A stretch of DNA of 31,914 bases from JANPPS01 sp031428635 (GTDB lineage Bacteria; Pseudomonadota; Alphaproteobacteria; Acetobacterales; Acetobacteraceae). The DNA lies in NCBI GenBank assembly GCA_031428635.1, contig JANPPS010000269.1, positions 1 through 31,914 of the forward strand, in the 5' to 3' direction. The position numbers were made by a program, and so were the translations under genes. This document shows positions 8,852 through 18,879 of this stretch, in pieces; the stretch's first letter is position 1; the number at the start of each line of letters is the position of its first letter. The notes under the pieces are model-generated. The model worked only from the letters and a program-made list of their open reading frames with translations, was not told the DNA's origin and ran no database searches.

Positions 8852-11646
8852 ACCCGCTGAAGCAACTCGAACAGTTCGGCCAGTCGCCCTGGCTCGACTT
8901 CATCCAGCGCAGTTTCACCGGCAACGGGCTGCAAGCTTTGGTCGATCGCGACGGGCTGAAAGGAATTACCTCTAACCCGTCGATCTTTCAGAAGGCGATG
9001 GGCGAAGGCACCGATTACGATGCGGGCTTCAAGGCCCTGGCCAGCCGCGGCGATCATGACGCGCAATGCGTGTACGAGACGCTGGCGATCGAGGACATTC
9101 AGCAGGCCGCCGACCTGATGCGCCCGGTGTATGAAGCGACCGGCCACGTTGACGGCTATGTCAGCCTGGAAGTCTCGCCGTATTTGGCACTACGCACGGA
9201 TGAAACCGTGGCCGAAGCCCGGCGCCTGTGGGCAGCCGTGGGACGGCCCAACATTATGGTAAAAGTCCCCGGCACCACCGCAGGCGCGCCCGCCATCCGA
9301 ACGCTGATCGGCGACGGCCTGAACATCAACGTGACGCTACTGTTCGCGCAATCGGCGTATGAGGCCGTGGCAGAAGCGTTCATCGCCGGGCTGGAGGACC
9401 GCCTAGCGGCCGGGCACCCGATCGCCGGTATCAGCAGCGTCGCCAGCTTCTTCGTCAGCCGGATCGACGCGGTGATGGATAAGGCGATCGACGCCCGCGT
9501 GGCGAACGGTGAGACGGCGCTGGGTGCGTTGCGCGGCAAAATCGCGATCGCCAATGCCAAGATGGCGTACCAGACGTATCTAGAACTCGTCGCCTCCCCG
9601 CGCTGGCAGCGCCTGAGCTCGCACGGCGCACTGCCGCAGCGGCTGCTATGGGCCAGCACGGGCGTGAAGGATAAAGCGTTTAGCGATGTGCTGTACGTGG
9701 AACAGCTGATCGGATCGGACACGGTCAACACAATCCCCCCCGCCACAATGGACGCCTTCCGCGACCACGGCACCGCCGCCGCCACGTTGGCGCACGGCGT
9801 GGACGACGCCCGGCGCGTGCTGGCCGACGCGGAAACGCATGGGCTGGACCTGGCCGGTGTGACGGCCAAGCTGGTCGAGGACGGGGTCCGCCTGTTTGCC
9901 GAAGCCGCCGACGGCCTACTCGGCGGCGTTGCCACCAAGCGTGCCGCGATGCTGGGCGATAAACTGGTGACCATCGAGCTGTCGGGCCTGAAGGACGAGA
10001 CGGAAGCGGTCCGCAAGGCGTGGGCGGCCAAGGGCCACGTGCGCGACGTATGGGCGCACGACGCCGCGGTCTGGACCGGCGCCGATGAGGCCAAGTGGCT
10101 CGGCTGGCTACACGCAGTGGATGACGCCAACCTGCCGGCATTACAGGCGTTTCAGGACCACGTTCGCGCCGGTAACTACCGCACCGCTGTTCTGCTCGGC
10201 ATGGGCGGATCGAGCCTGGGGCCAGAAGTATTGGTTCAAACGCTAGGTCAGGCACCCGGCTTTCCGCAGCTGCTTATTCTGGACAGCACGGACCCGGCAC
10301 AGATCGCGACACTCACCGCGCAACTCGATCTGCAGCACACGCTGGTCATCGTCAGCAGCAAGTCCGGCAGCACGCTAGAGCCGAATATTTTCAAGGATTA
10401 TTTCTGGGATCGGATGACCAAAATCCATGGCGAGGATGCGAAGAAGCACTTCGTCGCCATTACCGACCCGGGCTCGAAGCTGCAGGGTGTGGCGGAACAC
10501 GACGGCTTCGCCCACGTCTTTGCGGGCGACCCCACGATCGGCGGACGCTACTCGGTACTGTCCAATTTCGGGCTGGTACCGGCGGCCGCCATCGGCCTGG
10601 ACATCAGCGCGTTTCTAGACAGCACGGCGCTGATGGTGCGCAGCTGTTCCGCCGGCACCCCGCCCAACGCCAATCCGGGCGTACAGCTGGGCGCACTGCT
10701 GGGCATCGCGGCCAAGCACGGTATCGATAAGCTCACGATTATCGCATCACCGGGCCTGGCGGATGCGGGTGCCTGGCTCGAGCAGCTGATCGCCGAGAGC
10801 ACGGGCAAGCAGGGCCACGGCATCATCCCCGTCGATGGCGAGGCATTGGGTGGCCCGGATGTGTACGGCACCGACCGGATTTTCGCCTATCTGCGCCTAG
10901 CGTCGGAACCGCAGCAGGACGCACGCATGGCCGCCTTGGCCGGCGCGCACCCGGTCGCGACCATGACGCTGCACAGCACGATGCAGCTGGGACAGTTGTT
11001 CTTCGCGTGGGAGTTCGCGACCGCAGTGGCCGGGTCCGTAATCGGTATCGACCCGTTCAACCAACCCGACGTCGAAGCGAGTAAAATCGAGACCCGCAAG
11101 CTGACCGACGCCGTCGCGGCCACGGGCAAGTTGCCGGACGAGACCCCGTTTCTGACCGAGGACGGGATTTCGCTATTCGCCGATCCGGCCAACCAGAGCG
11201 CTCTGCCGCACACGGGCCTCGACGCAGTAATTAGCGCCCACCTGGCCCGCGCCGGCGTCGGCGATTACGTGGCGTTGCTGGCGTATATCGAGCGTAGTCC
11301 GGCCCACATCGCTGCCCTCGAAACGCTTCGTAACGCCATCCGCGACCATCAACACGTCGCCACCTGCGTGGGGTTCGGGCCGCGTTTCCTACACTCGACC
11401 GGGCAGGCGTATAAAGGCGGGCCAAACAGCGGCGTGTTTCTGCAAATTACGACGTCCGACCCGGCCGACCTGCCCGTACCCGGCGCCACCTACACATTCG
11501 GCACCGTAAAGGCCGCGCAGGCCCGTGGCGACCTAGCCGTGCTGGAGGAGCGGGAGCGGCGCGCGTTGCGGGTGCACCTGTCGAGCCCCCAAGCGCTACA
11601 CCGCCTGGCCGACGCCATCACACGCTCGTTTACCAAGGAAATTTGA
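8848..11646 (+). CDS. tal-pgi: bifunctional transaldolase / glucose-6-phosphate isomerase
   Basis: A 932-aa fusion. Residues 1 to about 365 are transaldolase: GITSNPSIFQK near the N-terminus and the Schiff-base lysine K139 in MVKVPGT. Residues about 375-932 are phosphoglucose isomerase: GMGGSSLGPE, the sugar-phosphate loop SSKSGSTLEPN, and a C-terminal GPNSGVFLQ segment. One protein therefore links sedoheptulose-7-P/glyceraldehyde-3-P exchange with the fructose-6-P/glucose-6-P step, feeding product straight back to Zwf. This fusion is known from acetic acid bacteria and some other groups and is one reason for placing the window there. It overlaps tkt by four bases, and gnd follows after one base. 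Confidence 0.93.
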   Translation: MNPLKQLEQFGQSPWLDFIQRSFTGNGLQALVDRDGLKGITSNPSIFQKAMGEGTDYDAGFKALASRGDHDAQCVYETLAIEDIQQAADLMRPVYEATGHVDGYVSLEVSPYLALRTDETVAEARRLWAAVGRPNIMVKVPGTTAGAPAIRTLIGDGLNINVTLLFAQSAYEAVAEAFIAGLEDRLAAGHPIAGISSVASFFVSRIDAVMDKAIDARVANGETALGALRGKIAIANAKMAYQTYLELVASPRWQRLSSHGALPQRLLWASTGVKDKAFSDVLYVEQLIGSDTVNTIPPATMDAFRDHGTAAATLAHGVDDARRVLADAETHGLDLAGVTAKLVEDGVRLFAEAADGLLGGVATKRAAMLGDKLVTIELSGLKDETEAVRKAWAAKGHVRDVWAHDAAVWTGADEAKWLGWLHAVDDANLPALQAFQDHVRAGNYRTAVLLGMGGSSLGPEVLVQTLGQAPGFPQLLILDSTDPAQIATLTAQLDLQHTLVIVSSKSGSTLEPNIFKDYFWDRMTKIHGEDAKKHFVAITDPGSKLQGVAEHDGFAHVFAGDPTIGGRYSVLSNFGLVPAAAIGLDISAFLDSTALMVRSCSAGTPPNANPGVQLGALLGIAAKHGIDKLTIIASPGLADAGAWLEQLIAESTGKQGHGIIPVDGEALGGPDVYGTDRIFAYLRLASEPQQDARMAALAGAHPVATMTLHSTMQLGQLFFAWEFATAVAGSVIGIDPFNQPDVEASKIETRKLTDAVAATGKLPDETPFLTEDGISLFADPANQSALPHTGLDAVISAHLARAGVGDYVALLAYIERSPAHIAALETLRNAIRDHQHVATCVGFGPRFLHSTGQAYKGGPNSGVFLQITTSDPADLPVPGATYTFGTVKAAQARGDLAVLEERERRALRVHLSSPQALHRLADAITRSFTKEI

Positions 11647-11647
11647 T

Positions 11648-12625
<978 letters not shown>

Positions 12626-12637
12626 GGAGCGGCCGCC

Positions 12638-14215
12638 ATGGATGTCATTCCGTCCAGCCTGTCGGATACCGAAGTCGCAAACCGGCTTGCAGGCCCCGAG
12701 ACGCTTGCCAAGCTGCTGGGAAAGGCCGACCCGGCCCAACCCTCGACGCTGGTAATCTTCGGCGCGGGCGGCGACCTCACGAAACGGCTGCTCATGCCAT
12801 CGCTATACAATCTGCGCGAGGCGGGGTTGCTGCAGGATGGGTTCAAGATCGTGGGTGTCGACCGGCTCGACCTGACCGATGAGAGCTTTCAGCAAAACCT
12901 CACGACCATGATGGAGAGCTTCGTCACCGATCACGGCGGTGAGTTCGCGCCCGCCAACCTGGATGACGGGGCCTGGGGCTGGCTGCGGCAGCATATCAGC
13001 TATCACAAAGCCGAGTTTGGCGACGTGGCTGGCTTCAAGGCACTCAAAGAAAAAATAACCGGACCGTGCATCTTCTACTTGGCCATCGCCGCGGGGTTCT
13101 TCGGCACAGTCGTAGAAAAACTGGCCGAGGCCGGGCTGCTGACAGAAGAAGGCGGCGCGTGGCGCAGGCTGGTGGTGGAAAAGCCGTTCGGCCATGACCT
13201 GGCCAGCGCCCGCGCACTGAACCAGCTTATTCTCAGCCACGTCGACGAGACCCAGGTGTACCGCATCGACCATTTCCTGGGAAAGGAAACGGTCCAGAAC
13301 ATCATGGCGCTGCGGTTCAGCAATGGCATCTTCGAGCCGCTGTGGAACCGGTTCTACATCGACCACGTGCAAATCACGGCCGCCGAGACAGTAGGCGTCG
13401 AAAGCCGCGGTAAATTTTACGAGCCGACCGGTGCGCTACGCGACATGATGCCCAATCACATGTTCCAGTTACTGTCGATGGTCGCAATGGAGCCGCCCAA
13501 CAGTTTTGACGCGGACGCGGTGCGGTCCGAAAAGGCCAAGGTCATTCAAGCCATCAAGCCGATGGACCCCATGCGTGTCGCCCGCGACACTGTCCGCGGC
13601 CAGTACGAGCGCGGCACAATCAGGGGCCAGCCATCGCGCGGATATCGCGCCGAGCCGGACGTGGCGCCCGACAGCACGACCGAAACCTTCGTGGCACTGC
13701 GGCTTAAGATCGACAATTTCCGCTGGGCCGGGGTTCCGTTTTACGTCCGTACGGGCAAGCACATGTCCGCCCGCAACACGGAAATCGCAATTGCGTTCAA
13801 ACAGGCCCCTTACGCCCTGTTCCGCGAAACGCCGGTCGAGCACCTGACACCCAACGTGATGACGATCCACGTGCAGCCCAGTGAGGGGATTACGCTGCAA
13901 CTCAGCGCCAAGATCCCCGGCCCCAAGATGGAACTGGGCGCCGTCGCGATGGATTTCCGATACAGCGACTATTTCCACCTGCCGTCTGCCACGGGATACG
14001 AGACGCTGCTGTACGACGTGATGATCGGCGATCAGACGCTGTTCCAGCGCGCCGATAATGTCGAGGCCGGGTGGGCCGCCGTCGACCCGATCCTTACGGA
14101 GTGGGCAAAGAACGGCGACTCTTTGCAGCGTTACACCAGCGGTAGCACCGGCCCGGCCGCGGCCGACCGGCTACTGGACCGCGACGGACGGCACTGGCTG
14201 CCGATCGCGCCTTGA
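12638..14215 (+). CDS. zwf: glucose-6-phosphate 1-dehydrogenase
   Basis: A 525-aa enzyme for the first oxidative step of the pentose phosphate pathway (glucose-6-P to 6-phosphogluconolactone, with NADP+ or NAD+). The N-terminal dinucleotide loop is GAGGDLTKR. EKPFGHD follows mid-protein, and the substrate signature RIDHFLGKE occupies residues 209-217 with H212 as the phosphate-binding His. A 35-residue N-terminal extension precedes the Rossmann fold, somewhat longer than in E. coli. A strong AAGGAG site lies upstream. The TGA overlaps the TTG start of the next gene (TTGA), so the two are probably translated together. Confidence 0.93.
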   Translation: MDVIPSSLSDTEVANRLAGPETLAKLLGKADPAQPSTLVIFGAGGDLTKRLLMPSLYNLREAGLLQDGFKIVGVDRLDLTDESFQQNLTTMMESFVTDHGGEFAPANLDDGAWGWLRQHISYHKAEFGDVAGFKALKEKITGPCIFYLAIAAGFFGTVVEKLAEAGLLTEEGGAWRRLVVEKPFGHDLASARALNQLILSHVDETQVYRIDHFLGKETVQNIMALRFSNGIFEPLWNRFYIDHVQITAAETVGVESRGKFYEPTGALRDMMPNHMFQLLSMVAMEPPNSFDADAVRSEKAKVIQAIKPMDPMRVARDTVRGQYERGTIRGQPSRGYRAEPDVAPDSTTETFVALRLKIDNFRWAGVPFYVRTGKHMSARNTEIAIAFKQAPYALFRETPVEHLTPNVMTIHVQPSEGITLQLSAKIPGPKMELGAVAMDFRYSDYFHLPSATGYETLLYDVMIGDQTLFQRADNVEAGWAAVDPILTEWAKNGDSLQRYTSGSTGPAAADRLLDRDGRHWLPIAP

Positions 14216-15018
14216 TCCGGATGGTTGTGACAGACGTCGATGGCACGCTGGTGCAGCCGGACAAGTCCTTGGCCCCCAGCACCATCGCCGCCGCCGGGCG
14301 GCTCGCGGCGGCCGGCATCCCCCTCGGCATTGTCAGCGCCCGACCGACCTTCGGGCTGTATGCCCTGGCGAAGGCGCTGTCGCTGGACGGCCTGCTCGGC
14401 GGGTTCAATGGCGGCCTGATCGCGCGTCCGGGTGGCGAGACCCTGGCCCGGCGGCTGCTACCCTCGGCGGCCGTGCACATGGCGCTCGATCTGTTCGCGC
14501 GCCACGGCATCAGCGCCTGGCTGTTTACGGAAACCGAGTGGCTGGCACAGGATCCGAACGGTCCGCGCGTCCCGCTGGAGCGGCATACGATCGGCGTGAC
14601 CGAACGGATCGTGGCCGACTTCACGCCTTACGCCAGCCAATGCGGCAAGGTGGTGGGCGTGACCGATGACGAGCCATTGCTGGGGCGGATCGAGCAGGAA
14701 TTGCAGGCGTTGCTCGGCACCACGGCCAACGCCAAACGGAGCCAGACCTACTACCTGGATGTGACCCACCCGGAGGCCAATAAAGGCAACGCGGTGCGGT
14801 TGCTGGCCGGGCAACTGGGGATCGACGTCGCGAACGTCGCGGTCCTGGGTGACATGGCGAACGACCTGCCAATGTTCGCCGTCGCCGGGTTCAGCGTGGC
14901 GATGGGTAACGCACCGCCCGACATACAGGCCGCCGCAACAGCCACCACGGGGCGCAACGACGCCGATGGCTGGGCGCAGGCGATCGACACGCTAATCCTG
15001 CCGAGGCTAGCAACATGA
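14212..15018 (+). CDS. Cof-type HAD phosphatase inside the pentose phosphate operon
   Basis: A 268-aa HAD-IIB phosphatase. Motif I is DVDGTL near the N-terminus with the two Asp residues, motif II is in VSARP, the motif III Lys is in ANKGNA and motif IV is GDMANDLPMF. I favour the TTG at 14212, which overlaps the zwf stop and gives the usual M-I-R-x-V-V-T-D-V-D-G-T start. An ATG nine bases later has no ribosome binding site. Family members dephosphorylate small sugar phosphates, flavin or pyridoxal precursors. Its place between zwf and pgl suggests a sugar phosphate of this pathway, possibly damage repair, but that is inference. Confidence 0.82.
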   Translation: MIRMVVTDVDGTLVQPDKSLAPSTIAAAGRLAAAGIPLGIVSARPTFGLYALAKALSLDGLLGGFNGGLIARPGGETLARRLLPSAAVHMALDLFARHGISAWLFTETEWLAQDPNGPRVPLERHTIGVTERIVADFTPYASQCGKVVGVTDDEPLLGRIEQELQALLGTTANAKRSQTYYLDVTHPEANKGNAVRLLAGQLGIDVANVAVLGDMANDLPMFAVAGFSVAMGNAPPDIQAAATATTGRNDADGWAQAIDTLILPRLAT

Positions 15019-15701
15019 CCGACCTGGCACACACCGTCGCCGATTGGCTGCTACTGACGCTCCGCCCGAGCGAGGGTCCGTTACGGATCGCGCTATCGGG
15101 CGGGACGACGCCACGCGCACTGTATGAGTTGCTGGCGCAGGAGCCGTATCGCGGGCTGCTACCATGGGACCGCATACACGTATTCTGGGGCGATGAGCGG
15201 TTCGTGCCGCCCGACAGCGACCTCAGCAACTACCGCATGGCCTACACCGCCCTACTGGGCCACGTGCCGATCCCGCCGGGTAACATCCACCCCGTGCAGA
15301 CGGACGATGTGACGCCGGAGGAGTCGGCCAGCCTGTACCAAGCGACGCTGGCCCGAGTTTATGGCTCCATCACGCTCGATCCAACGCGACCGCTGTTCGA
15401 CGTGAACCTGCTGGGGCTCGGGACGAACGGGCACACCGCATCGCTTTTTCCGGGCACACCCGCGCTGACCGAGCAAACCGCCTGGGCGCTGGCGGTAACG
15501 CCGGAGGGGGAGCCGACCCGTATTACCCTCACGTACCCCGCGCTGAACAGCAGCCGGCATGTGGCGTTTATGGTCGCAGGCGCGAATAAACGGGACGTGC
15601 TGGCGCGCGTACGGGCACACGACCCGGCGGAACCGGCGTCGTTTATCGCGCCGGTGGGGCAGCTACATTGGTTTGTGGATAAGGCGGCGAGCGGTGCTTG
15701 A
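15015..15701 (+). CDS. pgl: 6-phosphogluconolactonase
   Basis: A 228-aa hydrolase of the DevB type that opens 6-phosphoglucono-delta-lactone, the product of Zwf. Recognisable blocks are IALSGGTTPRALYELL near the N-terminus, HVFWGDERFVPPDSDLSNYR in the middle and LLGLGTNGHTASLFPG toward the C-terminus, which together form the family's active site. Length is normal. It overlaps the HAD gene by four bases (ATGA) and the following acetyltransferase by eight. With zwf and gnd it completes the oxidative branch in one transcription unit. Confidence 0.92.
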   Translation: MTDLAHTVADWLLLTLRPSEGPLRIALSGGTTPRALYELLAQEPYRGLLPWDRIHVFWGDERFVPPDSDLSNYRMAYTALLGHVPIPPGNIHPVQTDDVTPEESASLYQATLARVYGSITLDPTRPLFDVNLLGLGTNGHTASLFPGTPALTEQTAWALAVTPEGEPTRITLTYPALNSSRHVAFMVAGANKRDVLARVRAHDPAEPASFIAPVGQLHWFVDKAASGA

Positions 15702-16170
15702 CCTACGGCGGGACGACCTGTCCCACATAAGCACGCGCGCTTTGCTGGCTCTGCACCTGGCCGGTATGCACGCCAACTCGCCGCCGGGCAGCGTATTTTC
15801 CCTCGATCTGTCCGGCCTGCAGATACCCGCCGTCACGGTCTGGACCGTGTGGGACAATGAAGAGGCGGTGGGCGTAGGTGCGCTGAAGGAACTGGGCGAC
15901 GGCTTGGGCGAGCTGAAGTCCATGCGGACGCACCCCGGGCATGTCCGTCGCGGGGTCGCCGCCATGCTGCTGAACTATATCATTGCCGAGGCGGGCAACC
16001 GAGGGCTGCGACGGTTAAGCTTAGAAACAGGCAGTGGCCCCGCCTTCGATCCGGCGCTGGCCCTTTATCGGCGGCGGGGATTTCACGATGGCGCGGCGTT
16101 TGGCGACTACGAGCGCAGTGCCTTTAATCAATTCCTGCACCTGGATCTGGCCGTTTCTCCCGAGGTTTAG
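15694..16170 (+). CDS. GNAT family N-acetyltransferase, YsnE-like
   Basis: A 158-aa protein from a GTG at 15694, inside the end of pgl (8-bp overlap). That start is chosen because the fold begins right after it. The acetyl-CoA loop is visible as HVRRGVAAMLLN (R/QxxGxG/A type). It is followed by GLRRLSLETGSGPAFDPAL and a C-terminal LYRRRGFHDGAAFGDY, which is the pattern of the YsnE/PaiA-like branch. It likely acetylates a small molecule, but the substrate is unknown. It may be the last gene of the pentose phosphate operon by read-through without being functionally related. Confidence 0.78.
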   Translation: MLDLRRDDLSHISTRALLALHLAGMHANSPPGSVFSLDLSGLQIPAVTVWTVWDNEEAVGVGALKELGDGLGELKSMRTHPGHVRRGVAAMLLNYIIAEAGNRGLRRLSLETGSGPAFDPALALYRRRGFHDGAAFGDYERSAFNQFLHLDLAVSPEV

Positions 16171-16691
16171 TGCAGACACGGTGGACCGCCCGTTATTCTT
16201 GAAGACCAGCCATGACATCTCGCCGGAATGCACTCGGAAACCTGGGCGCAGCGGTCGTCGCAACCGGCCGCGGCCGAATGGTCCACCCGGGTGACAATGA
16301 AAAAGCCGGCTGCTTTCACCGCGGCCTAGACCCGGTCAAGCGTCTCCATCACGGTGTGCACGCTTTTGACCATCAGCAGGTCCTCCGCCCGGGCATTATG
16401 CAGTGGCGAGAAGAGCGATCACGGCAAACAAGGCTTTCATGGTCGACACCCCCCAAAGCATTCGGGGCACCATGCCGTATCCCGCGGGCGCCGGTAACCG
16501 ACAGCATTGCTGGTAGCGCTTCAGCTTTAATAGCTGGTTCCGACCCAAAATCGACCATCAAGTCAGCGAGCGTCTCTCGATGGAGGCAGCCGAACCTGGC
16601 GTCCCGGCCGGCAAACTGCGCCCACGCCCATCCGCTGCTCACGTCGGCAGTAGCCCGGAGCCGTACCGCCGCGGTGTTCCGGAACGGTTCG
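16171..16691. other. 521-bp region without an intact gene
   Basis: This stretch between the convergent acetyltransferase and reductase genes has open frames on both strands, but none with family-like sequence. A decayed DUF302 gene occupies about 16262-16440. No tRNA or repeat array is visible. The mix of stops and frameshifts suggests a degrading segment rather than a regulatory region. Confidence 0.6.
16262..16440 (-). pseudogene. DUF302 family exported protein, decayed and truncated
   Basis: From an ATG at 16440, preceded by a G-rich ribosome binding site, the frame encodes a signal peptide M-K-A-L-F-A-V-I-A-L-L-A-T-A and then meets TAA. Shifting the frame restores N-A-R-A-E-D-L-L-M-V-K-S-V-H-T-V-M-E-T-L-D-R-V. 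A TAG follows where homologues have Glu, and then A-A-V-K-A-A-G-F-F-I-V-T-R-V-D-H. This is the N-terminal half of a DUF302 domain (TxxRLexAvkaxGxxvfarIDH). The remaining half, including the usual GNP motif, is gone. One frameshift, one nonsense mutation and a deletion make it a clear remnant. Confidence 0.75.
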
Positions 16692-17588
16692 CTACGATGG
16701 TTTCATGGCCTCGATATCGAGCACGGCGACGCGCCCCTTCGCGAGCGGCGCAGCCGCTACCATGGCGTCCACCAACGCGGCGCACTCAGCCTTGCCTGTC
16801 GCCAGCAACTCACGGAACGACGAGATGCGAGACATAGACCAGAGCATGGCCGCCACCACCGGCGCCGGAGAGCGATCAATCAGCCTCTTTGTCCTGGGAT
16901 GGACGGGATATCCAAGTCCCTTGATCAGTCCGAAGCTTGCGTGAACACCCCGCGCCAGGACAAGCGCCTCTCCCCATGACGCGCCGCCTCCGCGCCGCAC
17001 GCCGGCGACCGATACGCTCTCGAACGCGACGCATAGCGGGACGTGGCAGCGAAGCCAGAAAAGCATCTCGCGCTCGATGGCGGCGGGCAGGCCCGCGGCA
17101 TTGAACACGTCAACCCAGCGCTGCTGGTCCATGAGGGTTTTCTGGCCTGCCGCGCCGATGGTCGCCTTAAGCTTGCCATCCCCGTCCAACGTCGCCTGGA
17201 CGAAGGGCATGCCGAAAGCGCAACGCCCGGCACCGATCACATCCTGCAGGCGCTCCGGTTCGAAGGTGTTGAACATGAACTGAATGCAGGTGGCCGCGCT
17301 GCGCCGCAAGGCCGAAAGCACCGCGTCCACTTGGTAGGCCAGGAGCGTGACGATCACGAGGTCATACGGCGTCTGCTCGTCGAGCACATCGGCCACGCGG
17401 ACGCTCGCCCGCTCGCCCCTGACGTTGGTGATCGCCTCACCGCGTCGAAGCTGCTCCAGCCGTAAGGAGCCTGGTCGCGCGATGACGGTGACATCATGAT
17501 GGCCGGTGCGGGTCATTTGGAAGGCGAACGTGCTGCCGATTTTCCCGGCGCCCAGCACGGCGATGCGGAGCGGGGAGGAGGGAGTCAT
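16692..17588 (-). CDS. ketopantoate reductase (PanE/ApbA) family protein
   Basis: A protein of about 298 aa. The N-terminal Rossmann fold starts with IAVLGAGKIGSTFA, the NADPH loop GxGxxG. It is followed by a nucleotide-binding domain and a helical C-terminal domain with RGVHASFGLIKGLGYP, as in PanE-type 2-dehydropantoate 2-reductases. True PanE makes pantoate for coenzyme A. Many family members have other 2-oxo or unknown substrates, and no pantothenate genes lie nearby, so I leave the symbol empty. The ATG at 17588 fits the domain start, but its ribosome binding site is poor. ATGs at 17603/17606 in frame are alternatives. Confidence 0.75.
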   Translation of the reverse strand: MTPSSPLRIAVLGAGKIGSTFAFQMTRTGHHDVTVIARPGSLRLEQLRRGEAITNVRGERASVRVADVLDEQTPYDLVIVTLLAYQVDAVLSALRRSAATCIQFMFNTFEPERLQDVIGAGRCAFGMPFVQATLDGDGKLKATIGAAGQKTLMDQQRWVDVFNAAGLPAAIEREMLFWLRCHVPLCVAFESVSVAGVRRGGGASWGEALVLARGVHASFGLIKGLGYPVHPRTKRLIDRSPAPVVAAMLWSMSRISSFRELLATGKAECAALVDAMVAAAPLAKGRVAVLDIEAMKPS

Positions 17589-17762
17589 GGCTATGCCGCG
17601 CATCATGGGCCTGTCACGGGAGGAATGGAAACTCCACTGGGGGGCAGCCGGACCGCTCGCCACCCAAACCCGAATTCCAGACTGAGACACTATCGCTTTG
17701 CCGTGTAGTGTGCGGGGCCGGGCGCCGTACTCTATGCTGACCCCGAATCGTTGGAGCCCGAC

Positions 17763-18815
17763 ATGGACACTCCCATCGCCAAACCGCGCCTGACCTCATT
17801 GGCCCATGGCGGGGGGTGCGGATGCAAGCTGGCGCCGTCCGTGCTGCAGGATATTCTAAAGGGCCTGCCGACAGGCGGGATATTTCCTGACCTGCTGGTG
17901 GGATCGGAAACGGCGGACGATGCGGCTGTCTATCGACTGAACGACACAACGGCGCTGGTGGCGACGACCGACTTCTTCATGCCCATGGTGGATGACCCAT
18001 ACGAGTTCGGGCGGATCGCCGCGACCAACGCCCTGTCAGACGTGTACGCGATGGGCGGCCGGCCGCTGCTGGCGTTGGCGATACTGGGTATCCCAGTGGA
18101 TAAAGTATCGGTCGATGACGTACGCCAAATCCTGGCCGGCGGAGCCAGCGTGTGTGCGGCGGCGGGAATTCCGATCGCGGGCGGACACTCGATCGATTCG
18201 GTCGAGCCGATTTATGGCCTAGTCGCCCTAGGCACCGTTCACCCGGACCGGATTTTGCGCAACACGGGCGCGCGGGCGGGTGACGTGCTTGTGCTTACCA
18301 AGGGCCTGGGCGTCGGCATCTTCAGCGCGGCCCTGAAACAGGGTCAGCTCAGTGCGGACGGGTACGCGGCAATGATTGCATCCACGACGCAGATCAACCG
18401 CGTGGGGGCGGACCTGCCGGCGATGGATGCCGTCCATTCCTGCACCGACGTCACCGGGTTCGGCCTGCTGGGTCACGCGCTGGAGATGGCGCAGGGTGCC
18501 GACCTACAGATGACGCTACGGCTGGCCGACGTACCCGTGTTGGACGGCGCGGGGGCACTGGCGGAAGCCGGCTTCGGCACCGGCGCGTCGGGCCGCAACT
18601 GGGAAAGCTATGCCGGCGACGTGACGCTACCGGCCGGGCTGCCGGACTGGCACCGCGGACTACTATGCGATCCGCAGACCAGCGGCGGACTACTGATCGC
18701 CGTCGCACCAGAGGGAGCGGACGCATTGGTAGAGCACATTCGCAAAGCCGGGTTCAGCCAAGTCGCAGCGATCGGCACACTAGAAACCGGCCCACCAAAA
18801 GTAGCAGTGATCTAA
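17763..18815 (+). CDS. selD: selenide, water dikinase (selenophosphate synthase)
   Basis: A 350-aa enzyme that makes selenophosphate, the selenium donor for selenocysteine and 2-selenouridine, from selenide and ATP. The N-terminal loop GGGCGCK places Cys19 and Lys22 where E. coli SelD has catalytic Cys17 and Lys20. Both cysteines are encoded by TGC, so this SelD is not itself a selenoprotein. DDAAVY, TTDFFMP, GGHSID and DPQTSGGLL are all present, and length is standard. The ATG at 17763 has GGAG six bases upstream. It is convergent with the PhnCDE-like importer genes, which are of a type regularly found beside selD. Confidence 0.95.
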   Translation: MDTPIAKPRLTSLAHGGGCGCKLAPSVLQDILKGLPTGGIFPDLLVGSETADDAAVYRLNDTTALVATTDFFMPMVDDPYEFGRIAATNALSDVYAMGGRPLLALAILGIPVDKVSVDDVRQILAGGASVCAAAGIPIAGGHSIDSVEPIYGLVALGTVHPDRILRNTGARAGDVLVLTKGLGVGIFSAALKQGQLSADGYAAMIASTTQINRVGADLPAMDAVHSCTDVTGFGLLGHALEMAQGADLQMTLRLADVPVLDGAGALAEAGFGTGASGRNWESYAGDVTLPAGLPDWHRGLLCDPQTSGGLLIAVAPEGADALVEHIRKAGFSQVAAIGTLETGPPKVAVI

Positions 18816-18826
18816 CAAAGCGGGGT

Positions 18827-18865
18827 TTGGGGCCCCGGCCCCAACGGGCCCAGGGCAGCGCCCTG
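18827..18865. terminator. paired GC-rich palindromes between convergent selD and permease genes
   Basis: TTGGGGCCCCGGCCCCAA (18827-18844) folds into a 7-bp stem. CAGGGC-AGC-GCCCTG (18851-18865) gives a 6-bp stem with a 3-base loop. They lie in the 64 bp between the stop codons of two convergent genes, so a bidirectional terminator is the simplest reading. There is no T-tract, so termination would not be of the simple intrinsic type. Confidence 0.5.
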
Positions 18866-18879
18866 ACCTTACTTCCAGC

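Noticed and set aside
16212..16979. 255-aa plus-strand open frame with a Tat-like N-terminus
   Set aside because: Its second half is antisense to the well-supported PanE-like gene and its first half crosses the DUF302 remnant; the composition is not protein-like.
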